Below, piece after piece: positions 1 through 5,912 of a stretch of DNA of 5,920 nucleotides. Location of the stretch: positions 31,494-37,413 of the forward strand of contig DNXU01000424.1 of assembly GCA_003505715.1 (NCBI GenBank). The letters are read 5' to 3'. The position numbers were made by a program, and so were the translations under genes. The notes under the pieces are model-generated. The model ran no database searches, had not been told where the DNA came from, and saw only the letters and a program-made list of their open reading frames with translations. This DNA is from Cyanobacteria bacterium UBA8803 (GTDB lineage: Bacteria > Cyanobacteriota > Cyanobacteriia > Cyanobacteriales > Coleofasciculaceae). Position 1 is the stretch's first letter; every line of letters begins with the position of its first letter.

Positions 1-104
1 GGGTAAACCCATTCCCGACTCCCTCTATACTCCCAATACTCGAAAGTATCTGCCTTAATGTGTCACTATGACAGCAATAAACTTCCTATGCGATCGCTGC
101 TTTC
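1..104. promoter_or_regulatory. Leader region upstream of the sigma-like gene, with two small dyads
   Basis: This stretch precedes the first gene and probably holds part of its control region, although the window edge cuts it off. Two short dyads are visible. ATACT-CGAA-AGTAT at 36-49 has 5-bp arms and a 4-base loop. TGTCA-CTA-TGACA at 61-73 has 5-bp arms and a 3-base centre, the form of a small operator. A TATACT hexamer at 26-31 resembles a -10 box, but no good -35 box lies at the right distance. A HIP1 octamer occupies 90-97. No Shine-Dalgarno sequence precedes the start at 105, which is common in cyanobacteria. Frame 2 is open from the window edge to a TAA at 56-58 and could be the tail of an upstream gene. 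A promoter here is therefore possible but not shown. Confidence 0.3.
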
Positions 105-1322
105 ATGAAACCTCGGCAACGGATTGTAGAACTCTTCTCAACGTTCATACAGTTTGCAGATGACTTATTTGAGCGTTGGGTAATAGATTCTCTGTTGCAA
201 CGGAGTATACAGCGGACTCAGCAGTCTGTAGAACTAGGTACTGCTGAGTCTGCCGAGCATTTTTGGGTTCTATACTGGTATCGGCTTTGGCAAACAAACC
301 CTGAAAGTTTAGCCATGGGGCATCTGTCGGCTTACTTACAGGAGGCTTGTTACTGGGTAGCAAAGCGAGTCACGCTTCAGTTGACTAGTATGCAATACCA
401 ATTATCGGACTGTTTCCAGATCGCGATCACTAGCCTACCCATCGTACTCAAGGGATACAACCCCAAACAGGGCGCAAGCATCAAAACCTATGCCAGCATA
501 GTATTCAGCAACAAGCTGCGGGATACATTGCGTCAGCAACGGGAGGCAGAAAGCCGGACTAACTGGGGCTTACTGCGGAAGTTAAGCCAAAAGCAACTGG
601 TAGAATCCCTAGAAGCAGGAGGCTTATCTGAGGTAGCGATCGCTAGTTATTGTTTAGCCTGGACGTGCTTCAAAACTTGCTGCGCTCCGAGCGAAATGCC
701 TGCTACTCGTCAACTTTCTGAGCCTGACGGAGCAACTTGGGTGGCAATTGCTCAACTGTACAACACCCAACGTTTACGACAAACGCCTCCCAGGCTACCA
801 GAAGCCCAGCCAGAAACGCTAGAGTGCTGGTTAAAGAAGTGTGCCCAGCAGTCACGAGCTTATTTATATCCAGCCATCACGTCTTTGAACCTCAACAAAT
901 CAGAATCAGGATCTGGGGAACTAATAGATGATTTACCCGATCGCGCTGGAGCATCTGGGCTTAACGACTTAATGATTCAAGAAGAACTCCAAGAGCAACA
1001 GACTCGGCAAACTCAAATCAATGCCGCGTTAAAAGTAGCACTAGAAGAGCTAGTTCCTCAATTACAGACTTTGTTGGAGCTTTATTACACTCAAGGGTTG
1101 ACTCAGCAACAGATTGCTGCACAGCTAGCAATCAAGCAATATACTGTCTCTCGCCGACTTAGCAGTGCCAAAGAAAAGTTATTGCTGGCATTGGCAAAAT
1201 GGAGTCAGGAAATGCTGCATATTTCCCTGACATCGACCGCAGTAAAAGATATGGGTGTAGTTTTAGAGGAGTGGCTACAGGAGAAATTAGCTTCTGGCTC
1301 CTCAAAGGAGGGTTCCGGATAA
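105..1322 (+). CDS. Long sigma-70-family RNA polymerase sigma factor (cyanobacterial type)
   Basis: Predicted transcription initiation factor of 405 residues that would direct RNA polymerase to a set of promoters. The clearest part is a C-terminal region-4-like domain at about residues 308-366. It contains a helix-turn-helix at about 332-353 (LTQQQIAAQLAIKQYTVSRR) for -35 recognition. A region-2-like segment lies near residues 101-147, ending in an FSNKLRDTLRQQ stretch. Between them are about 160 residues not found in ordinary ECF sigma factors, which are about 180-200 residues long. This middle part carries YLYPAITSLN at 253-262 and GELIDDLPD at 271-279, which I recall as conserved in this cyanobacterial subfamily. 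The ATG at 105 is the only plausible start: the frame is closed by TAA at 78-80 with no other start codon between. The stop overlaps the next start. Family membership is confident; sigma activity and target promoters are inferred. Confidence 0.93.
   Translation: MKPRQRIVELFSTFIQFADDLFERWVIDSLLQRSIQRTQQSVELGTAESAEHFWVLYWYRLWQTNPESLAMGHLSAYLQEACYWVAKRVTLQLTSMQYQLSDCFQIAITSLPIVLKGYNPKQGASIKTYASIVFSNKLRDTLRQQREAESRTNWGLLRKLSQKQLVESLEAGGLSEVAIASYCLAWTCFKTCCAPSEMPATRQLSEPDGATWVAIAQLYNTQRLRQTPPRLPEAQPETLECWLKKCAQQSRAYLYPAITSLNLNKSESGSGELIDDLPDRAGASGLNDLMIQEELQEQQTRQTQINAALKVALEELVPQLQTLLELYYTQGLTQQQIAAQLAIKQYTVSRRLSSAKEKLLLALAKWSQEMLHISLTSTAVKDMGVVLEEWLQEKLASGSSKEGSG
1304..1312 (+). promoter_or_regulatory. 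Shine-Dalgarno site that fixes the DUF1822 start
   Basis: AAAGGAGGG ends 9 bases before the ATG at 1322 and is the best ribosome binding site in the window. It lies inside the last codons of the sigma-like gene (encoding Lys-Glu-Gly). It supports 1322 as the start over the in-frame ATG at 1199, which has no such site. With the TAATG overlap it suggests translational coupling of the two genes. Confidence 0.75.
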
Positions 1323-2500
1323 TGCTTGTATTTGATACTTCAACACCATGGCTAGAGATTCCGGATACAGTCCAAACAAAATCCTGGTCACAGAGTCAAT
1401 CCATTCTAATTCCCGGCAACCGCTGGCAAGCTTATTTAAATCAGGTTTGTCTTCAGACGGTGCTACCCTGGTTGCAGGAGAAGTCAACAGTTGAGCCAAC
1501 AGTTGACTCTCGGAATAGTCTGTCTTTCTGGGAAATGGTGAACGGAAGTGCCATTATTTTAGGCACAACTCGTTTGATCTTCATTCCTAGTGAAGCAATG
1601 GATCGCAGCGAATTCCGCGTGCCCCAAGAGTGGATAGATATTCCCAGTTGGGTGGGAGATTATTACCTGGCAGTGGAGGTAGATCCAGACGATCGGTGTT
1701 TGAACATTTGGGGTTACACTACGCATCAAGCACTCAAGTCGGAGGGCAGTTACGATCCGAGCGATCGCACTTATTGCTTAGATGGAAATGACCTCATTCA
1801 AGACTTGACCGTATTCTGGGTAATGCAGCAATTACCTGGGGAAGCAACACGAGCTATAGTTCCACCGCTGCCAGCGCTGAGTGCTGAGCAAGCTGAGCGC
1901 TGGTTGCAGCAGTTGGAAGATGTCGCGATCGCCCTACCCCGTTTAGAAATTCCTTTCGCTCCATGGGGCGCGTTGCTAGAGCAAGATTGCTGGCTTCAGC
2001 AACTCTGTCAGCAGCGGCAAAGTTCAGTTAATGTCACAGAGCCAACCAGACAGGGGACTGCATCAACGAACTTGAGCCAGTGGTGGCTCAATGTTTTTGA
2101 GGCTGGGTGGCAGGCACTGGAAGATCTGTTGGGATCGCAGCCAGATCTTGCCTTTAACTTCCGACGAGCTGACTCTACAGCAGAGCAAGTTCGGCGGGTG
2201 AAACAAATTCAGCTAGGCGCAGAGTTGCCCGCCCTGTTGCTAGTAGTCATGCTAGAAACAAAGGCAGATGGCAGAATGCGAATTTGGGTACAAATGCTTC
2301 CTCAACCCGGAGAGGCTTATCTACCTGCCAATTTGAGGTTGGAACTGCTCTCAATGACTGGAGAGGTACTTCAGTCCGTTGAGGCTGGAGGCACGAGCAA
2401 CTACATTCAACTGCGGCGGTTCAAGAGTCCGTCAGGGGCACAGTTTCGCTTACAGGTTGCGAGCGCAGATGCCTTCACTTACGAAGATTTTGTTGTCTAA
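1322..2500 (+). CDS. DUF1822 family protein
   Basis: A 392-residue protein of the mainly cyanobacterial DUF1822 family, whose biochemical role I do not know. It has no signal peptide or clear membrane segment, so it is probably cytoplasmic. Recognisable blocks are RWQAYLNQVCL at 34-44, PSWVGDYYLAVEVDPDDRCL at 108-127 followed by an NIWGYTTHQALKS block, SYDPSDRTYCLDGNDLIQDL at 143-162, and PRLEIPFAPWGALLEQ at 206-221. A C-terminal, probably beta-rich part runs from about residue 295 to an EDFVV end, with NYIQLRRF at 360-367. A variable linker at about 232-250 separates the two halves. The frame continues upstream to an ATG at 1199, but the strong ribosome binding site at 1304-1312 and the start of family similarity favour 1322. 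The gene overlaps the sigma-like gene by one base (TAATG). Its position just after a sigma gene is typical of anti-sigma genes; that role is only inferred. Confidence 0.92.
   Translation: MLVFDTSTPWLEIPDTVQTKSWSQSQSILIPGNRWQAYLNQVCLQTVLPWLQEKSTVEPTVDSRNSLSFWEMVNGSAIILGTTRLIFIPSEAMDRSEFRVPQEWIDIPSWVGDYYLAVEVDPDDRCLNIWGYTTHQALKSEGSYDPSDRTYCLDGNDLIQDLTVFWVMQQLPGEATRAIVPPLPALSAEQAERWLQQLEDVAIALPRLEIPFAPWGALLEQDCWLQQLCQQRQSSVNVTEPTRQGTASTNLSQWWLNVFEAGWQALEDLLGSQPDLAFNFRRADSTAEQVRRVKQIQLGAELPALLLVVMLETKADGRMRIWVQMLPQPGEAYLPANLRLELLSMTGEVLQSVEAGGTSNYIQLRRFKSPSGAQFRLQVASADAFTYEDFVV
1485..1506 (+). repeat. In-frame tandem repeat with 12-base period in the DUF1822 gene
   Basis: CAACAGTTGA occurs at 1485-1494 and again at 1497-1506, a period of 12 bases or four codons. 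It encodes a duplicated Thr-Val-acidic pattern (STVEPTVD, residues 55-62) between two conserved blocks. The outer bases AGTCAAC (1482-1488) and GTTGACT (1502-1508) are also inverted repeats. This looks like a small slippage duplication in a tolerant loop. Confidence 0.6.
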
Positions 2501-2509
2501 GCTGCATCG

Positions 2510-4915
2510 ATGAGTCATTTAATCATCCTCAATCTGGGGAAGGGAGATTGGCAGCAGGGTTGTCCAATGGTTGTTGCTCAGCTGTGGATGAGCGATCGCA
2601 TCACTCCCATGCAAATAACAGGCAGCTTACCTGCTGCCCCTGAATTGGGTGTACTCTATCCTTGCTGGCAACGGCTGTATGAAGCGTTATATGCTCACCG
2701 TAGCTGGCGACAGCGGCGGGTAGCTCAGAATGATTTTGAGATTGAGGACGATGAGTCTTATATTACGAACGTTTCAGAAGTAGAGTTCCAACAAATCTGC
2801 CAGGAACTTCAGGATCGCCTCAACAGCTGGCTTAATACTGACTCCTGCCGTAATATCGACCGCCAACTCCGCACTCGCTTAATCCCTACTGATGAAATTC
2901 GAGTTATTATCACCGCCGAAAACCATCAGTTATTGCGGTTGCCCTGGCACCTTTGGCAATTTTTGGAAGACTACCCCAGAGCCGAACTTGCCCTAAGTTT
3001 GCCAGAATACACTCGCTCGATCGAAACTATAGCAACTGAGGCACGAGCCACTGTTAAAATTTTGGCAATTTTAGGCAATGGCCAAGGAATCGACATTGCC
3101 ACAGATCGACAACTGTTAGAACAACTCCCCCATGTAGAATTGCAGTTGCTCGTTGAGCCAAATTTGGAGGAATTGAACCAACAGCTTTGGCAACCAGGAT
3201 GGGATATTCTTTTCTTTGCAGGACACAGTTCTAGTCAAGAAAAGGGGCACATTCTGCAAATTAATCGTACCGATAGCCTGTCTTTAGAACGGTTGAGATT
3301 TGGCTTAAAAAAAGCGATTGAGCGAGGTTTGAAACTAGCAATCTTTAATTCTTGTGATGGATTGGAAATTGCCTGGAATTTAGCAGATCTGCAAATTCCC
3401 CAAGCGATTGTCATGCGGGAATCCGTCAGCGATCGCGTCGCTCAAGAATTCTTGAAACACTTTCTAGTTGCTTTTGCTGGAGGACAATCCTTTTACTTAT
3501 CAGTACGGGAAGCGCGGGAAAAACTCCAAGGACTAGAAACTCAGTTTCCCTGTGCTAGTTGGCTGCCAGTTATTTGTCAGAACCCGGCAGAGTTGCCCCC
3601 TAGATGGGAAGAATGGTTGGGCAGTAGAGATAGGAAAGATGCAGGAGAAGGGCAAACTACAGAATCTAAAATCCCCACTCCAAAATCTCAACTATCTACT
3701 CCTCGTTGGCGACAGTTAGGTCAGGTATTGCTCAGTAGTATGGCAGTAACTGGACTAATTTTAGGAGTGCGATCGCTCGGCGTTCTGCAACCGCTAGAAT
3801 TATGGGCGTTCGATCGCCTGCTCGCCTTGCGCCCAACTGAACCGCCTGATTCTCGCTTTCTCATTGTTACCATTAGCGAGGCCGATATCCAGGCTCAAGA
3901 TCCCTATCAGCGACAAGGTTCCCTCTCGGACAAGGTATTTAATCAACTTCTCAACCACCTAGAACTCCATCAACCTCGTGCGATCGGAATCGATATTTAC
4001 CGCGACTTTGCCACCCCTTCCCAGTATCCCACCCTCATCGCCCAACTGCGGCAAAATAAACGCCTGGTTGCTATCTGCAAAGGTAGCGATGCTAAATACG
4101 ATCCCACGGGAATTGCGCCTCCTCCAGAAGTGCCCACGTCCAGAGTCGGGTTTAGCGATTTTCTAGAGGATGATGACGGAGTATTACGTCGCCAACTTCT
4201 ATTCATCGATCCCGATCCAGCTTCACCTTGCACTACTCCCTATGCCTTCAATGTGCGGTTAGCGTTTCGCTATTTGGAAGCTAAGGGAATTTCTCCTAAG
4301 TTTACATCTGAGGGTAACCTTAAACTTGGCAATGTCGCGTTCAAGCGATTGCAAAGGTGGACAGGAGGGTATCAAGGAATTGATGCAGCAGGCAATCAGA
4401 TTATGCTGAATTACCGTTCTTTGCCCTCTTTACGAGCGATCGCGCCTCAAGTTTCCCTGAATCAGGTTTTGAGTGGAAAAGTGCGAAAAGAGGCAATTAA
4501 GGATCGGATTATATTGGTAGGTGTTACGGCTAATAGTAGTAGCGATTTTTGGGCAACGCCTTATGGGACAGGAATAAACCAAAAAGTACCGGGGGTTTTC
4601 ATTCAGGCACAGATGACCAGTCAAATTTTAAGTGCGGTTCTTGATGGGCGATCGCTAATTTGGGTTTGGAGTTGGTTAGGGGAAGCAATCTGGATCGGGG
4701 CTTGGGCTTTGGTTGGTGGGCTTGGCTTGGTGTGGGTGTCATCGCCACTGCAACAGGGAGCAGTTTGCGTCACCGCATTGGGAAATCTCACCGGACTTAG
4801 TTTTCTACTTCTGACTCAAGGAGGTTGGGTTCCTCTGGTTCCTGCCGGAATTACATTGGTTATTACGGTAGGTATTAACAGTTACCTGAACGCTAAAGTT
4901 TATGTTCCCGCTTAA
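2510..4915 (+). CDS. CHAT peptidase-CHASE2 sensor fusion, membrane protein
   Basis: An 801-residue protein joining a caspase-fold domain to a sensor. Residues 1-170 are a pre-CHAT region. The CHAT domain spans about 180-360, with the catalytic pair visible as His239 in FFAGHSSS and Cys282 in FNSCDG, followed by the family block AREKLQGLETQFPCASWLP. A polar linker (about 371-398) leads to a membrane helix at about 403-423. The CHASE2 domain follows at about 430-720, with FDRLLALRP, GIDIYRDF, GFSDFLEDDDGVLRR, DRIILVGVTA and VPGVFIQAQMTSQIL. Three more hydrophobic segments lie near 722-743, 749-770 and 774-793. The expected topology puts CHAT and the short C-terminus in the cytoplasm and CHASE2 in the periplasm. 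Many CHASE2 proteins carry a cyclase or kinase after the last helix; here there is none, so CHAT is the likely output. The start lies 9 bases after the DUF1822 stop, without a clear ribosome binding site. Substrate unknown. Confidence 0.95.
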   Translation: MSHLIILNLGKGDWQQGCPMVVAQLWMSDRITPMQITGSLPAAPELGVLYPCWQRLYEALYAHRSWRQRRVAQNDFEIEDDESYITNVSEVEFQQICQELQDRLNSWLNTDSCRNIDRQLRTRLIPTDEIRVIITAENHQLLRLPWHLWQFLEDYPRAELALSLPEYTRSIETIATEARATVKILAILGNGQGIDIATDRQLLEQLPHVELQLLVEPNLEELNQQLWQPGWDILFFAGHSSSQEKGHILQINRTDSLSLERLRFGLKKAIERGLKLAIFNSCDGLEIAWNLADLQIPQAIVMRESVSDRVAQEFLKHFLVAFAGGQSFYLSVREAREKLQGLETQFPCASWLPVICQNPAELPPRWEEWLGSRDRKDAGEGQTTESKIPTPKSQLSTPRWRQLGQVLLSSMAVTGLILGVRSLGVLQPLELWAFDRLLALRPTEPPDSRFLIVTISEADIQAQDPYQRQGSLSDKVFNQLLNHLELHQPRAIGIDIYRDFATPSQYPTLIAQLRQNKRLVAICKGSDAKYDPTGIAPPPEVPTSRVGFSDFLEDDDGVLRRQLLFIDPDPASPCTTPYAFNVRLAFRYLEAKGISPKFTSEGNLKLGNVAFKRLQRWTGGYQGIDAAGNQIMLNYRSLPSLRAIAPQVSLNQVLSGKVRKEAIKDRIILVGVTANSSSDFWATPYGTGINQKVPGVFIQAQMTSQILSAVLDGRSLIWVWSWLGEAIWIGAWALVGGLGLVWVSSPLQQGAVCVTALGNLTGLSFLLLTQGGWVPLVPAGITLVITVGINSYLNAKVYVPA

Positions 4916-5699
4916 AAGCTATTTTCAATCTATTCAAGTTTGGACATTGGCAGCGATCACACTCGGTCTAAGTAGTGTAGGTCAAATAACTTTATCTCAA
5001 TCTGTTCCTAGCCAACAGAACATTCAACAAACACAAATTATCTTTAATGATCCAACTCCACCGAGTCAAGGTTCGCCCAGCGGCAGACAACGGGGCGGTG
5101 CTAGTAGAGGGCCATGCCGTCAATTTGAAGCCCTGACGGCATTGGTTCCCGCTAACCATGGTATAGTTTGGGGACGAACGACGAGCGAGCGCCCCACATT
5201 CTGGTTTTATCTACCCAACCAGTTGACTGCCCAAACCCCGGTCGAATTTGTATTGCAAGATGCTGCTGACAACTACGTTTACAATACTCGTTTTACTGCC
5301 CCTGAAACCAAATCGGGTTTAATCAATCTGGAGATGCCCTCGACGGTTAAATCTTTGGAGGTGGGCAAAACTTATTCCTGGACGCTCTCAGTTTACTGCG
5401 ATCCAGATAAACCCTCTACCTCAGTATTTGTCAAAGGAACTATTGAGCGGGTTAACTTGGATGCTGCCTTAAAAAATCGCTTGCAAGGGGCAACACCAAT
5501 AGAACAGGTTAGTTTGTATGCAGCCAATGGCATTTGGTTTGAAGCGTTTAATATTTTAGCTAACCTTTATCGCAGTCACTCAGAGCAAAAATCGATTGCA
5601 AATGCTTGGGTGAGTTTATTACAGCAGGTGAATTTGGGATCTATGAATCAGGCGCCATTTTCGTCTTGCTGCACTCCGGAACAAAGAACTGGTAATTAG
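4902..5699 (+). CDS. Exported DUF928 domain protein
   Basis: A 265-residue protein of the cyanobacterial DUF928 family, function unknown. The N-terminus (residues 1 to about 33) has Lys5 followed by a hydrophobic stretch around WTLAAITLGLSSVG and small residues, consistent with a signal peptide and export. A Pro/Gln-rich stretch follows, then the family signature GRQRGGASRGPC at 61-72, ALTALVP at 77-83, RPTFWFYLP at 97-105, EFVLQD at 115-120 and a SLEVGKTYSWTLSVYCDP block at about 151-168. Cys72 and Cys166 fall inside conserved blocks and could form a disulfide in the periplasm. The C-terminal part is probably helical (about 199-244), and the tail holds an adjacent Cys pair (256-257). The start is secure: TGA at 4887-4889 closes the frame and no other start codon follows before 4902. 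It overlaps the CHAT-CHASE2 gene by 14 bases, so the two are probably co-expressed. Confidence 0.93.
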   Translation: MFPLKSYFQSIQVWTLAAITLGLSSVGQITLSQSVPSQQNIQQTQIIFNDPTPPSQGSPSGRQRGGASRGPCRQFEALTALVPANHGIVWGRTTSERPTFWFYLPNQLTAQTPVEFVLQDAADNYVYNTRFTAPETKSGLINLEMPSTVKSLEVGKTYSWTLSVYCDPDKPSTSVFVKGTIERVNLDAALKNRLQGATPIEQVSLYAANGIWFEAFNILANLYRSHSEQKSIANAWVSLLQQVNLGSMNQAPFSSCCTPEQRTGN

Positions 5700-5706
5700 G
5701 TATTGG

Positions 5707-5775
5707 GACGCGATCGCGACGCATAACCTTTACGGGTGGAGGATTCCTCAAAGCTGAGGATGTCGCGATCGCGTC
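5707..5775. repeat. 69-bp element with perfect 14-bp terminal inverted repeats
   Basis: GACGCGATCGCGAC at 5707-5720 and its exact reverse complement at 5762-5775 bound a 41-base centre. Each arm contains the 10-bp palindrome CGCGATCGCG, and so a HIP1 octamer, meaning the arms are also near direct repeats. The centre holds a second stem, TCCTCA-AAGC-TGAGGA at 5745-5760. It begins 7 bases after the DUF928 stop. As RNA it would fold into a strong branched hairpin that could protect or end the operon transcript. It could equally be a copy of a dispersed palindromic repeat; one copy cannot tell these apart. Confidence 0.7.
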
Positions 5776-5779
5776 TTGC

Positions 5780-5798
5780 AAGTTGTCGCAAGCAACTT
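5780..5798. repeat. Small stem-loop AAGTTG / CAACTT
   Basis: AAGTTG at 5780-5785 pairs with CAACTT at 5793-5798 across a 7-base loop, just after the 69-bp element. An overlapping alternative pairs CTTGC (5775-5779) with GCAAG (5788-5792). No T run follows, so it is not a classical terminator. It may be part of the same structured 3' region. Confidence 0.4.
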
Positions 5799-5885
5799 CC
5801 GGCTAGGAGCTTCTTTGCATTTGTTTACATCGCTTCCTATTTTGCACGTATAGCAGCCGTCAAGGTTGTTAGCACAAAAATCTTT

Positions 5886-5912
5886 AACCCGTTTTAACGG
5901 GTTTTAGCTTTT
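5886..5912 (+). terminator. Terminator-like hairpin with T-rich tail
   Basis: AACCCG at 5886-5891 pairs with CGGGTT at 5898-5903 around a TTTTAA loop. The surrounding bases form a wider palindrome (AACCCGTT-TT-AACGGGTT). A T-rich tail follows, built of two TTTTAGC heptamers at 5902-5908 and 5909-5915. An A-rich stretch precedes the stem, so it could also work on the minus strand. It lies 186 bases after the DUF928 stop, so the operon mRNA would have a long structured 3' end if this is its terminator. The stem is short and the tail is interrupted, so efficiency is uncertain. Confidence 0.55.

Noticed and set aside
88..108. Six-codon leader reading frame (MRSLLS) whose TGA overlaps the sigma-like ATG
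   Set aside because: It is formed largely by a HIP1 site, has no ribosome binding site, and is too short to distinguish from chance.
145..363. Minus-strand open frame inside the sigma-like gene, and similar ones at 1302-1499, 3997-4233 and 4430-4624
   Set aside because: Each lies opposite a well-recognised coding region, shows no family resemblance, and fits as a shadow of the true frame.
737..931. Plus-strand open frame in another phase of the sigma-like gene, and a similar one at 3978-4166
   Set aside because: The main frame is continuous and carries family motifs through both stretches, so these are shadows and not frameshift remnants.
1199..1321. Longer DUF1822 protein starting at the in-frame ATG at 1199
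   Set aside because: It would add 41 residues overlapping the helix-turn-helix-proximal end of the sigma-like gene, has no ribosome binding site, and the added residues (MESGNAAYFP...) look like out-of-frame translation. The ATG at 1322 has a strong site.
2510..4915. CHAT protein as part of a CRISPR-linked or gasdermin-linked defence system
   Set aside because: CHAT proteases occur in such systems, but no CRISPR array, Cas gene or gasdermin-like gene is in the window, and the CHASE2 fusion points to membrane signalling.
5824..5854. Promoter-like pair TTTACA (5824-5829) and TATAGC (5849-5854)
   Set aside because: The spacing is 19 bases, the -10 match is weak, and a terminator-like hairpin follows within about 30 bases, so no useful transcript is apparent.
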